Below, one piece after another: positions 37,865 through 46,395 of a stretch of DNA of 64,000 nucleotides (positions are counted from its first letter, which is position 1; every line of letters begins with the position of its first letter). This DNA is from Streptomyces sp. NBC_01429 (GTDB lineage: Bacteria; Actinomycetota; Actinomycetes; Streptomycetales; Streptomycetaceae), in contig NZ_CP109599.1 in the NCBI RefSeq assembly GCF_036231945.1, positions 1,426,001 to 1,490,000 on the forward strand. Reading direction: 5' to 3'. The notes beneath the pieces are model-generated. The model was not told where the DNA came from. It did no database searches and was given only the letters and a program-made list of their open reading frames with translations. The translations under genes were made by a program, and so were the position numbers.

Positions 37865-39664
37865 ATGCGGCTGCGCGCACTGCTGGAGACCGACGCGCTG
37901 GGGCTGCGGCTGCTCGGCGGCGCGGACGAACTGGACCGGACCGTACGCGGGGTGATGACCACCGATCTGCGCGATCCCAGCCGCTATCTCTCGGGCGGCG
38001 AGCTGGTCCTGACGGGGCTCGCCTGGCGCCGGGACGCCGAGGAGTCGGAGCCGTTCGTACGGATCCTGGCGGGCGCCGGGGTCGCCGGGCTCGCGGCGGG
38101 CGAGGCGGAACTCGCCGGTATCCCGGACGATCTGATCGAGGCGTGCGTACGCCACCGGATGCCGCTCTTCGCCGTGCACGAGAGCGTGGCCTTCGCCACC
38201 GTCACCGAGCACGTGGTGCGCCAGGTCTCCGGCGAGCGGGCCGGGGACCTCGCGGCGGTCGTCGACCGGCACCGCAGGCTGATGACCTCGGGCCCGGCGG
38301 GCGGCGGCCCCGAGGTGGTCCTCGACCTGCTCGGTTCCGATCTCGATCTGCGGGCCTGGGTGCTCTCCCCCACCGGCCGCCGGATCGCGGGCGCTGCCGA
38401 GGCGCTGCCGCCCGCGCGGGCCGCCGCGCTCGCGGGCGAACAGCTGGCCGCCGTGCGCGCGGGGCGCCGGGGCCCGCACCGTACGGCCGTCGACTCCACG
38501 GTCTACTCGCTGTTCCCGGTCGCCGTCGCCGATCAGGGCGTACGGGACGCGGGCGACGTACGGGAGCGGGCGCTGTGCGACTGGCTGCTCGCGGTGGAGG
38601 CGGACGCGGCCGACTGGCCGGCCGAGCGGCTGGATCTGCTCCAGGGGGTGGCCCAGCTGATCGCGGTCGAACGGGAACGGCGCGACGCGTCCCGTACGGT
38701 CCGGCGGCGGCTCGCCGAGGAGATCCTGGAACTCGTCCAGGCGGGCGCGGCCGCCGCCGAGATCGACGCGCGGCTGCGGGTGGCGGCGCCGGTGCTGCTG
38801 CCGGGCGCTGCCACGGCGCCGCTGTGGCAGCTGGTCGTGGCCAGGGTCGACTGGACGCGCGGGGAGACGGGCGCGGGCTCCGCGCCGGGAGAGACCGTCG
38901 CGGACGGCGCGGTGGCCCGGTCGCTGCTGGAGGAGATCCTGATCTCCCCGGCGGGAACGGACGCGGGCACGAGTACGGGGACAGGAGCGGGCGCGGGCGG
39001 GGAGTACGACAGGATCGCGGTGGCCAGGGACGGCGACGAGGCGATCGCGCTGGTCCCGCTGCCCGTGGTGACGCGGGCCCCCGAGGCGGCCGGAGCCACC
39101 GGAGTCGACGGCGCGGCGGAAGCGGGTACGGAGACACCGGCGGCGGACCGGGCGCCGGAAGCGGCCGCCGGGGTGCAGGCCGACGCCCTCCTCGCCGCCG
39201 TACAGGCCCCGCTCGCGCGCGGCCTCGCGGACGACGGCAGGCTGACCCTGGGCGTCAGCGCGGCGGTGCAGTCGGCGGAGGGGCTGCGGGGCGCCCTGGA
39301 GGAGGCGCGCCACGCGCGCCGGGTGGCGGCGGCCCGGCCCGGCCGGGTCTGCGCGGCGGGCCACCACGAGCTGGCCTCCCACGTCCTCCTGCTGCCCTTC
39401 GTGCCGGACGACGTGCGCCGGGCCTTCACCGCCCGGCTGCTGGACCCGCTGCGCGCGTACGACCGGCGTCACCGCGCGGAGCTGATCCCCACGCTGGAGG
39501 CGTTCCTCGACTGCGACGGCTCCTGGACGCGGTGCGCGGCGAGGCTCCATCTGCATGTGAACACGCTGCGGTACCGGGTGGGCAGGATCGAACAGCTGAC
39601 GGGCCGTGATCTGTCCCGCCTGGAGGACAAGCTGGACTTCTTCCTGGCGCTGAGGATGGTCTGA
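37865..39664 (+). CDS. PucR-family transcriptional regulator
   Basis: A 599-residue regulator of purine-catabolism type. It has an N-terminal PucR sensor domain (about 1-125), a central GGDEF-like region, and a C-terminal PucR helix-turn-helix (LEAFLDCDGSWTRCAARL, then HVNTLRYRVGRIEQLTGRDL, about 540-590). A Gly/Ala/Thr-rich, low-complexity linker lies near residues 360-385. The ATG at 37865 was chosen as the start because the conserved sensor domain begins at once; upstream in-frame codons read as non-coding. Divergent orientation to the xdh operon makes control of that operon by a purine metabolite likely. Confidence 0.88.
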   Translation: MRLRALLETDALGLRLLGGADELDRTVRGVMTTDLRDPSRYLSGGELVLTGLAWRRDAEESEPFVRILAGAGVAGLAAGEAELAGIPDDLIEACVRHRMPLFAVHESVAFATVTEHVVRQVSGERAGDLAAVVDRHRRLMTSGPAGGGPEVVLDLLGSDLDLRAWVLSPTGRRIAGAAEALPPARAAALAGEQLAAVRAGRRGPHRTAVDSTVYSLFPVAVADQGVRDAGDVRERALCDWLLAVEADAADWPAERLDLLQGVAQLIAVERERRDASRTVRRRLAEEILELVQAGAAAAEIDARLRVAAPVLLPGAATAPLWQLVVARVDWTRGETGAGSAPGETVADGAVARSLLEEILISPAGTDAGTSTGTGAGAGGEYDRIAVARDGDEAIALVPLPVVTRAPEAAGATGVDGAAEAGTETPAADRAPEAAAGVQADALLAAVQAPLARGLADDGRLTLGVSAAVQSAEGLRGALEEARHARRVAAARPGRVCAAGHHELASHVLLLPFVPDDVRRAFTARLLDPLRAYDRRHRAELIPTLEAFLDCDGSWTRCAARLHLHVNTLRYRVGRIEQLTGRDLSRLEDKLDFFLALRMV

Positions 39665-40008
39665 CCCGAGCCACCGTCACCGGCGTCGCCTTCAACCGGC
39701 GTTGCCTTCAACCGTCGTTGACCGCGTCACCCGGAAAGCCGGCGGGAAGATCCACCACGTCGCGTGCACGGTGGGCGGCGCCCCCGCCACGGACCGTCGG
39801 GAAGCCGTCGCCCCAGGTGACGGGCGTGGCGAGGGCTCGACGGGGTCCACAGCGGCCGGCCGCGCGCCCCGGAGCGGCGCCCCTCACGGTCCCCTCCGGC
39901 GACCAGGTGATTGTGAATTCTTTCACCTGACCTATTGGCCGGACGTGGTGATCCATGCTGAGATGCCTCCACACTCAACAGCACAATGGCGCGCTCGGGG
40001 AGGGCAAT
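39665..40008. other. Intergenic region with short direct repeats
   Basis: No convincing gene is seen here. Between 39685 and 39722 the units GTCGCCTTCAACC, GTTGCCTTCAACC and a variant recur. A minus-strand open frame at 39708-39974 has no SD and no recognisable fold, so I do not call it. An inverted repeat at 39904-39929 is listed separately. Confidence 0.5.
39904..39929. promoter_or_regulatory. Inverted repeat CAGGTGA / TCACCTG
   Basis: Seven-base arms (39904-39910 and 39923-39929) around a 12-base A/T-rich spacer that itself contains GTGAATTC. It lies about 80 bases before the TPR-like gene. It could be an operator or promoter element; no regulator is assigned. Confidence 0.4.
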
Positions 40009-40791
40009 GTGGCGCAATCCGCCATGTCTGGTTCCGGAACCATCTCTGGTGACGACCCTCTCCAGACAGCCATATGGCGGCTGCGCTCGCGCGGCTGTTG
40101 GACAGACGCGGCGGCCCTGCTCGCGCCGCACGCCACCGCGCCCGCCCCGGCGCTCCAGCGCGCCGCGCTGCTCGTGGAGCGCTGTCTGTTCACCGGCGGC
40201 GGCTGGCCGGAGGCCGAGGACGCCCTGCGCGCGGCGGAGGCCACGGCCCGCGAGGACCACGAACGCGGGGCCGCCGCTTGTGAGCGCGGCCATCTCGCCT
40301 ACGCCTCGACCGTCCTCGGGGTGCGCGACCGCGCGGACGAGGCGCGTGCGGCGCTCGGGCGGGCCGCCGCGCTGCTGGATCCGACGGCCCGGGGGCGCGC
40401 GCTGCTCGACTTCCGGCGCGGGCTGGTCGCCGAGCACCTCTCCGACTCGCCCCAGTCGGCGCGCGCCGCGTACCGCCGGGCGCACGCCGCCGCCACGGCG
40501 CACGGCGAGACGCTGCTGCTCTCGTTCACCTGGCGCCATCTGGCCGGGCTGGCGCTGCGCGAGGGCGAACTGGCGGAAGCCCGGCACGGTTTCGCGGAGT
40601 CCCTCCGTATCCGCGAGGAGCTGGGCTACCTGGTGGGTACGGCGCCCGCGCTGGCCGCGCTCGCCGACGCGGAACCGGAGCCGGAGGCGACCCGGCTGCG
40701 CGCGGAGGCGGGCCGGCTGTTCCGGCTGCTGGGCGGCGTCCCCACCTGGCTGGCCGAGCAGCTCACTCCGCCCCCGGCCCCCGCTCTGTGA
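40009..40791 (+). CDS. TPR-like helical-repeat protein
   Basis: A 260-residue, alanine-rich, all-helical protein with tetratricopeptide-like repeats (for example [21 protein letters not shown] followed by [17 protein letters not shown] units, and [21 protein letters not shown] near 180). It has no signal peptide, membrane segment or catalytic motif. The GTG at 40009 follows GGGGAGGG; an ATG five codons later is an alternative. Its 3' end overlaps the broken ABC transporter gene on the other strand by 29 bases. Function unknown; a protein-interaction role is the usual one for such repeats. Confidence 0.65.
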   Translation: MAQSAMSGSGTISGDDPLQTAIWRLRSRGCWTDAAALLAPHATAPAPALQRAALLVERCLFTGGGWPEAEDALRAAEATAREDHERGAAACERGHLAYASTVLGVRDRADEARAALGRAAALLDPTARGRALLDFRRGLVAEHLSDSPQSARAAYRRAHAAATAHGETLLLSFTWRHLAGLALREGELAEARHGFAESLRIREELGYLVGTAPALAALADAEPEPEATRLRAEAGRLFRLLGGVPTWLAEQLTPPPAPAL

Positions 40792-41811
40792 CCACCGCCC
40801 GGCCGTCGCCGGGGGCCGGAATCGACGCCGCACCACCGCCGGGGGCCGGAGGCGCGGTCGCGGGAGGCGCGGCTGTCGGCGGCGCCGGGTCGCCGTGCCA
40901 GGAGTGCCACAGCCGGGCGTACGCACCGCCCCGCGCCACCAGTTCGTCGTGCGTCCCCAGCTCCGTCAGCCGACCGTCGTCCATCACCGCCACCCGGTCC
41001 GCGTCCCGCGCGGTGTGCAACCGGTGGGCGATGGCGATGACGGTGCGGCCCGCCAGCACGGCGGCCAGCGCGCGTTCCGCGTGGCGCGCGGTGGCCGGGT
41101 CCAGCAGGGCGGTCGCCTCGTCCAGCACGAGGGTGTGCGGGTCGGCCAGCACCACGCGCGCCAGGGCGAGTTGCTGGGCCCTCGCGCCGTCGAAGGAGAA
41201 CTCCCCCGCACCCAGCGCGGTGTCGAGGCCGTCGGGCAGGTCCGCCACCCACCCCGCGCCCACGGCGTCGAGCGCCGCGTGCACCTCGCCGTCCGTGGCC
41301 CCGGGCGCGGCCATGAGCAGGTTGTCGCGGACCGTGTCGATGAAGACGTGGTGTTCCTGGGTGACCAGGACGACCTGGCGGCGCAGTCGCTCCGGGCCGA
41401 GGGCGGCGATCTCCGCTCCGCCCACCGTCACCGCGCCCTCGCGCGGGCGGTCGATGCCCGCGAGGAGCCTGCCGAGGGTGGACTTGCCGGCGCCGGACGC
41501 GCCGACGACGGCCAGCCGTTCGCCGGGACTCACGGTCAGATCGACACCGCGCAGCACTTCGCGCCCGCCGTCAGCACACCGGTCGCGAGGAGCACCCCGG
41601 TCCAGCCGAGGAACGCCGTTCGGTCGCCCGGCTCCAGCCCGTCGTCGATCGCGCGCGAGAGCAGATACGAAGGAAGGGTCAGGCCGACCATCCAGACGCT
41701 GCCCCAGGTCGCGCCGACGGCCGCTCGTCCGCGCTGGCTCGTGACCAGCCACCACAAGTAACGCAAGCCCGCCGCGCCGGTCAGGGACGTCTGGCTCCGT
41801 GTACGAGTCAC
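40763..41811 (-). pseudogene. ABC exporter (membrane-ATPase type) with large internal deletion
   Basis: The 5' part, read from GTG 41811 in one frame, encodes the start of an exporter membrane domain ([18 protein letters not shown], first membrane helix, then [17 protein letters not shown]). At about 41550-41565 a different frame takes over with an ATPase domain: [10 protein letters not shown], Walker [12 protein letters not shown], then a signature region reading [14 protein letters not shown] where LSGGQ is expected, and Walker B LVLDEAT. About 200-250 residues of the membrane domain are missing at the junction and the frames do not match, so no full exporter can be made. The weak signature motif suggests further decay. 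Confidence 0.8.
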
Positions 41812-42253
41812 CCATTCCCCGCACCCTAACGAGCGTTCGGGGCCGCCGAGCAGGACGGCGGAAATTCGCCCCCGGGCCGTGGAAAGTTCCGTCGACAGCG
41901 GCTGCCGGGGCAGCCACATCCGCACCGGCTTCGCACGACCTCATCACGACCTCATCACGACTGTGCCCGTGGCACGTGCCGACCGGCACGGCCGAGGGGA
42001 TGATTCGCCCGAAAAATAGGCAACGCCCCCGGACCGGAGCCGCTTCCGAGGGGCCCGCAACGCTCACCAACTCCCCCAAAACGGAAGCATCGCTGAATAC
42101 CCGTCAGACGCCGGAAAGGGAACAGATCGACCCAGGGTCCGATCAGCTCGTGGTGATAAGATCGCCAAGCTTGCCAAGCGGTGCCAAACCCGCTATGGCA
42201 TAACAGGAAAGTCAGCGCATCGGCCCAGAAATCCGCCACCCCGGGGGAGAACT
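41812..42253. other. Long intergenic region upstream of the conservon
   Basis: No protein gene is recognisable. A tandem 11-base repeat ACGACCTCATC occurs at 41935-41956. Around 42155-42195 GCCAAG/GCCAA recurs three times in a more A/T-rich stretch and could mark an operator or promoter for the conservon. The region probably carries the promoter of the small frame at 42254 and of cvnA. Confidence 0.5.
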
Positions 42254-42415
42254 ATGCCATCAGCCGGGCCTTTCGAGGCTGTCCGGCCAGGCGAGTATGC
42301 GCGGCCGATCCCACATATCTGTGGCCGCGAGATGCCTGTAACTGGGGGCGCACTCGACAGCACCCGCCAGCCATTCAGTAACCGGTGGCCCAGTCGCCCG
42401 AAGAGAGCCTTATGA
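42254..42415 (+). CDS. Small 53-residue frame coupled to cvnA, with TTA codon
   Basis: ATG at 42254 preceded by GGGGGAGA, then 53 sense codons ending TTA TGA, where the TGA overlaps the cvnA start codon as ATGA. The product is proline- and arginine-rich (MPSAGPFEAVRPGEYARP at its start) with no recognised fold. The last sense codon is TTA, which in Streptomyces needs the bldA tRNA. Good SD, coupling geometry and TTA make it worth noting, but any gene starting ATGA has a stop in that frame, so a chance frame is quite possible. Confidence 0.35.
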   Translation: MPSAGPFEAVRPGEYARPIPHICGREMPVTGGALDSTRQPFSNRWPSRPKRAL

Positions 42416-43566
42416 CGCAATACCTCCAGGATCCAGCGCTTTGGGGTCTGATCGCTGGTACTCCTGTCGCCGCTACCGCGATTATTCGCGGCAGGAAGAA
42501 GAATGCCGAGCTACGCCAAGAGAAACAGGAGCTGAAGACTCACTACGCCAACCTCGAGGACCACTACACCGAGGCCGTGGAAGAGGCGAAGGACCGGGCC
42601 GAGGAGGCGACGAAGACGGCGCTGAAGTCCGCCATGCGTACGCTTCAGGGTCTCGCCAGTGAGCAGCAGTTGGCCATCACGAAGTTGCAGGACAAGTACG
42701 GAGAACTCCAGATTCTCCAGGACCTCCTCGACATCGACCACATGAATTCGCAGTTCGCGCGGCGTGCGCAGTCCATCGCCGTGCTCTGCGACGGCTGGCT
42801 CGGCAGGCAGCGCGCCTCCGCCTCGCTCTATGACGTGGTCCGGAGCGCGAAGGGCCGAATCCGCCACTTCACCCGTGTGGAGATCCGGGCCCAGAGTAAT
42901 TTCGCGATCGTCAGCCGCGCCGTCGAACCGGTCGCGCTGACCCTGGCCGAACTGCTGGACAACGCGACCAGTTACTCCGCGCCGGAAACGATCATCGAGA
43001 TCAATATCCGGCCCGTGCCCAAGGGCGTCTGCATCATCGTCGACGACGCCGGTGTGGGTATGAACGAGGAGGAGAAGAGCCGCGCCGCGAAGCTCCTTTC
43101 GAGTGACCGCTCCCCCGGCGTCTCGGGTCTGGGCAATCCGCCGCAGTTCGGGTTCACCGTGATCGGTGTCCTCGCCGCCAGGTACGGCTTCACCGTCTCC
43201 GTGGACTCGACATCCCCGTACGGCGGTGTGCGAGCGGTCGTGCTGCTCCCGGAGGAACTCCTCACGACCATGCCAGCGCCCGCGCCAGAGCCCGAGCCCC
43301 AGCCCGAGCCGAAGGAGTTCCCCACCGTGGCCGCGTCTTCCCCGATGCCGCCCGAGGAGAACCCCGTGGCCCCCTCAACCACCTTCGGCGGCCTCCCCAA
43401 ACGCCGGCGCAGAGGCGCGATATCCATCGTCCCCGCCGCGGACACCCCGGACATCCCGGCTCGCTCCAGCGAACAAGCCGCCTCCGTCATGGGCGCGTTC
43501 CAGCGCGGAACGCAGTCCGGCCGCCGTTCCACCAACGCAAGCAGCGAAGGGCATGAGACTCAGTGA
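42412..43566 (+). CDS. cvnA: Conservon protein CvnA, sensor-kinase-like ATPase
   Basis: The membrane-associated histidine-kinase-like component of a conservon, a G-protein-like signalling complex of actinomycetes. In 384 residues: one N-terminal membrane helix (WGLIAGTPVAATAII, about 8-24), a charged coiled coil (about 25-95), a GHKL ATPase domain with N-box ELLDNATSYSAP near 180 and VDDAGVGMNEEE near 215, and a proline/glutamate-rich C-terminal tail. No clear phosphorylatable H-box is seen, as usual for CvnA. The ATG at 42412 has GAGAG upstream; a GTG at 42385 is also open. The stop overlaps cvnB. Confidence 0.92.
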   Translation: MTQYLQDPALWGLIAGTPVAATAIIRGRKKNAELRQEKQELKTHYANLEDHYTEAVEEAKDRAEEATKTALKSAMRTLQGLASEQQLAITKLQDKYGELQILQDLLDIDHMNSQFARRAQSIAVLCDGWLGRQRASASLYDVVRSAKGRIRHFTRVEIRAQSNFAIVSRAVEPVALTLAELLDNATSYSAPETIIEINIRPVPKGVCIIVDDAGVGMNEEEKSRAAKLLSSDRSPGVSGLGNPPQFGFTVIGVLAARYGFTVSVDSTSPYGGVRAVVLLPEELLTTMPAPAPEPEPQPEPKEFPTVAASSPMPPEENPVAPSTTFGGLPKRRRRGAISIVPAADTPDIPARSSEQAASVMGAFQRGTQSGRRSTNASSEGHETQ

Positions 43567-43973
43567 ATTACGACCTGTCATGGATGCTTGACAGTGCCCT
43601 GGAAGTGCCCGAGGCGCAGCACGCGATTCTCGTCTCGGCCGACGGCCTTCTCATGGCGCGGTCGAAGGATGTCGGCAAGGACCAGGCCGACACCGTCGCC
43701 GCCGCCATGAGCGGAATACAGTCGCTGAGCCGGACCGTGGTCGACTTCTGCGGCGTGCCGGGAAACCAGCGGCGGCAGTGGCGCCAGACCCTGGTGGAGT
43801 TCGACCACGGCTGGGTCTTCCTCATTTCCGCCGGCGAAGGCGCCTATCTCGCGGTTTCCGCGACGCCCGAGGTCGACATGGCCGAGATCACGTTCCGTAT
43901 GCAGCAGCTCGTCGGCCAGCTCGGCAAAGCCCTGACCAGCCCCCCTCGCGAGATTGCTGACACCAAGGCATGA
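43563..43973 (+). CDS. cvnB: Conservon protein CvnB, roadblock/LC7 domain
   Basis: A 136-residue roadblock/LC7-fold protein (LSWMLDSALEVPEAQHAILV, then SADGLLMARS) that partners the small GTPase in conservons and probably modulates it, in the manner of MglB. The GTG start overlaps the cvnA stop (GTGA), and its own stop overlaps cvnC (ATGA). Length is normal and no membrane segment is present. Confidence 0.93.
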   Translation: MNYDLSWMLDSALEVPEAQHAILVSADGLLMARSKDVGKDQADTVAAAMSGIQSLSRTVVDFCGVPGNQRRQWRQTLVEFDHGWVFLISAGEGAYLAVSATPEVDMAEITFRMQQLVGQLGKALTSPPREIADTKA

Positions 43974-44350
43974 CGACACCGGATGAACCGGATCAGGAAC
44001 AGGCCGCCACCCCATTAGTTCCGGCATATGTCATCACAAACGGGCGCAGTCTGCTGGACGACGACAAGTTCTCGCTGATCACTTTGGTGACCACGGCGCA
44101 GGACTCTCCGCCGATCCAGCATCTCGACCCCGAGAAGCGCCGTCTTCTGGAGCTGTGCTCCGGGGGCCATCTCTCGGTGGCCGAAATCGCCGGGCACACC
44201 CAGTTCCCGGTGGGCGTCGTCAAGATTCTGCTGTCCGATCTCACCCAGGGCGGGTACCTCGTCACGCGGGCCCCTATCCCTGCCGCGAAGCTTGTCGACC
44301 GGAACATATTGGAGGAGGTGCTGCATGGCCTTCAAGCCCGCTTTGGATGA
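43970..44350 (+). CDS. cvnC: Conservon protein CvnC, DUF742 family, with TTA codon
   Basis: A 126-residue DUF742 protein, the third conservon component, with a winged-helix-like core (HLSVAEIAGHTQFPVGVVKI near 65-85). The ATG overlaps cvnB as ATGA. Leucine 16 (CCA TTA GTT) is encoded by the rare TTA codon, so translation should depend on the bldA leucyl-tRNA and be limited to later development. The gene also overlaps cvnD by 26 bases. Confidence 0.93.
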   Translation: MTTPDEPDQEQAATPLVPAYVITNGRSLLDDDKFSLITLVTTAQDSPPIQHLDPEKRRLLELCSGGHLSVAEIAGHTQFPVGVVKILLSDLTQGGYLVTRAPIPAAKLVDRNILEEVLHGLQARFG

Positions 44351-44915
44351 TGGTGTTTATCTGCGCGAATCGGTGCAGACCGCGGCGAAGATCCTGGTGG
44401 TCGGGCATTTCGCCGTAGGCAAGACCACATTCATCGGGACGATGTCCGAGATTCCGCCGCTGCGCACCGAAGAGGTCATGACGCAGGCGGGCGAGGGAAT
44501 CGACGACCTCAAGGGCACGACCGGCAAGACCACGACGACGGTGGCGATGGACTTCGGCCGGCTCACGCTCAGCGAGCGGCTGGTCCTCTACCTCTTCGGG
44601 ACGCCGGGGCAGCAGCGCTTCGTACAGGTCTGGGAAGACATGTCCCGGGGTGCGCTCGGGGCACTGGTACTGGTGGATCCGGAGCGCCTGGAGGAGTCCT
44701 TCCCCGTGATGGACCTCGTCGAGCACTACGGGATCCCGTACGCCATCGCCGTGAACCGGTTCGACGACCGGCCGAATCACGAGGACGCGGAGATCCGGGA
44801 GGCACTCGACCTGCTCCCCGAGACGCCTCTCGTCAACTGCGACGCGCGTGACCAGCGTTCTTCGGCGAACGCGCTCATCTCGCTCGTCCGCTACCTCCAG
44901 ACACGCCTCACCTAG
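44325..44915 (+). CDS. cvnD: Conservon protein CvnD, small GTP-binding protein
   Basis: The Ras-like GTPase of the conservon, 196 residues. G1 is GHFAVGKTTF near residue 20, G3 is FGTPGQQRF near 88, and the G4-like motif is NRFDD near 143. It cycles between GTP and GDP states and is thought to relay a signal from CvnA/B at the membrane. The ATG at 44325 follows GGAGGAGG inside the end of cvnC; a farther upstream start is less likely. The P450 gene follows after 11 bases. Confidence 0.93.
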   Translation: MAFKPALDDGVYLRESVQTAAKILVVGHFAVGKTTFIGTMSEIPPLRTEEVMTQAGEGIDDLKGTTGKTTTTVAMDFGRLTLSERLVLYLFGTPGQQRFVQVWEDMSRGALGALVLVDPERLEESFPVMDLVEHYGIPYAIAVNRFDDRPNHEDAEIREALDLLPETPLVNCDARDQRSSANALISLVRYLQTRLT

Positions 44916-44926
44916 GAGCCCGGCCC

Positions 44927-46294
44927 ATGCAATCCCCCTCGGATTTCCCCTCCCCACCACCGGGCTGCCCGGCGCACGGCAGCGGCAAGAGCGTCCCCCT
45001 GTACGGTCCCGAGTTCGCCGCTGATCCGAACGGCTTCTACGAGTACCTGCGGCAGTTCGGCCCCGCCGCCCCCGTCGAGCTGTCGCCCGGCGTGGAGGCT
45101 TCGCTCGTCACGGACTACGCGGCGGCGCTGCACGTCCTTCAGAACCCGGAGACCTTCGTCCGGGACGCGCGGCGCTGGCGCGCGCTCAACGCGGGCGAGG
45201 TCCCCCTGGACAGCGCGATCGTCCCGATGATGCTCTACCGGCCGAACTCGCTCTACTCCGACGGCGCCGAGCACATGAGGCACCGTCAGGTCGTGACGGA
45301 GACGTTCGCCAAGATCGACACACACCGGCTGAGCCGGCATGTCGACCGGGTCTCGGACTATCTCATCAGCCAGTTCAACGGCCGGGGCAGGGTCGACCTG
45401 GTCGCCGACTACGCCCAGTTGGTGCCGCTGCTGGTCTTCAACGACCTCTTCGGCTGCCCCCCGGAACTGGGCGACCAGCTGGTCTTCAGCATCTCCTGCC
45501 TCATGGACGGCGTCGAGGCGGACAAGGCCATCGAGCTGCTGACGGAGACGCTGATGGAGCTGATCGCTCTGAAGCGTGCCCAGCCCGGTGACGACGTCAC
45601 CTCCTGGCTGATGCAGCATCCGGGCCGGCTGACGGACGAGGAACTGATCTCCGAGATCATGACCTTGATCGGAGGCGGCGCCGAGCCCACCCAGAACCTC
45701 ATCGGCAACGCGCTGCGGCTCCTGCTCTCCGACGAGAGGTACGCGGGGGACCAGCACGGCGCGAGCCTCCTGGTCGAGGACGCCATCAACGACGTGCTCT
45801 GGAACAACCCGCCCATAGCCAACTGGGGCGGGCACTATCCGGTGTACGACGTGGATCTCTCGGGAACGAAGCTGAACGCCGGCGACCCCGTGCTCATCAG
45901 TTTCGCGGCCGCCAACAGCGACCCGAGTCTCTCCACGAGCCGTCAGACGCTCAGCAAGCGCGCTCATCTGGCCTGGGGCGCGGGCCCGCACGCGTGCCCC
46001 GCGAAGGATCCCGCGCTGCTGATCTCCATCCTGACGATCGAGAAGCTGCTCAACAAGCTGCCGGACATCGAGCTGAGCGTTCCGGTCGCCTCCCTGACCT
46101 GGCGGCCGGGTCCGCTGCACCGCGCGCTCGCCGCGCTGCCCGCCCGGTTCACCCCGGTAAGAAGGGAAAGTCCGGCCGCCACGGGTTTCCCGGCCGATGC
46201 CCGGTCCGCTCCGAAAACTCCGGTGACGGAACAACAGCGACGCCCCCAAAAGGGGACTTTCTGGAGTGGTTTCCTCTCCTGGTGGAAGGGGTGA
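44927..46294 (+). CDS. Cytochrome P450, CYP157-like, lacking ExxR
   Basis: A 455-residue P450 in the conservon operon. The heme thiolate is Cys 357 in AWGAGPHACPAKDP. The I-helix motif is GGAEPT rather than AGxxT. At the K-helix, where nearly all P450s have ExxR, it reads NDVLW (289-292 = DVLW), so ExxR is absent, a known peculiarity of the CYP157 family. A C-terminal extension of about 50 residues ends in FWSGFLSWWKG, an aromatic amphipathic tail that could bind membrane. GGAG overlaps the cvnD stop and serves as SD. Substrate unknown. Confidence 0.9.
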   Translation: MQSPSDFPSPPPGCPAHGSGKSVPLYGPEFAADPNGFYEYLRQFGPAAPVELSPGVEASLVTDYAAALHVLQNPETFVRDARRWRALNAGEVPLDSAIVPMMLYRPNSLYSDGAEHMRHRQVVTETFAKIDTHRLSRHVDRVSDYLISQFNGRGRVDLVADYAQLVPLLVFNDLFGCPPELGDQLVFSISCLMDGVEADKAIELLTETLMELIALKRAQPGDDVTSWLMQHPGRLTDEELISEIMTLIGGGAEPTQNLIGNALRLLLSDERYAGDQHGASLLVEDAINDVLWNNPPIANWGGHYPVYDVDLSGTKLNAGDPVLISFAAANSDPSLSTSRQTLSKRAHLAWGAGPHACPAKDPALLISILTIEKLLNKLPDIELSVPVASLTWRPGPLHRALAALPARFTPVRRESPAATGFPADARSAPKTPVTEQQRRPQKGTFWSGFLSWWKG

Positions 46295-46310
46295 CATCTG
46301 CAACACCACA

Positions 46311-46338
46311 GGGACGCCCACCGTCGCATGGGCGTTCC
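46311..46338 (+). promoter_or_regulatory. Hairpin between the two P450 genes
   Basis: GGGACGCCCA (46311-46320) pairs with TGGGCGTTCC (46329-46338), ten pairs including one G-U, with an eight-base loop. It lies in the 101-base gap between the P450 genes and may act as an attenuator or processing site that uncouples their expression. Confidence 0.45.
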
Positions 46339-46395
46339 ACCCGAGGGGTAGTCAGGGTTGGAAACCTTACGTGATCCTTTGAGAGAAAGATTCTC

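Noticed and set aside
39708..39974. Minus-strand open frame of 88 codons
   Set aside because: No SD, no recognisable fold, and it lies in a presumed promoter region with repeats.
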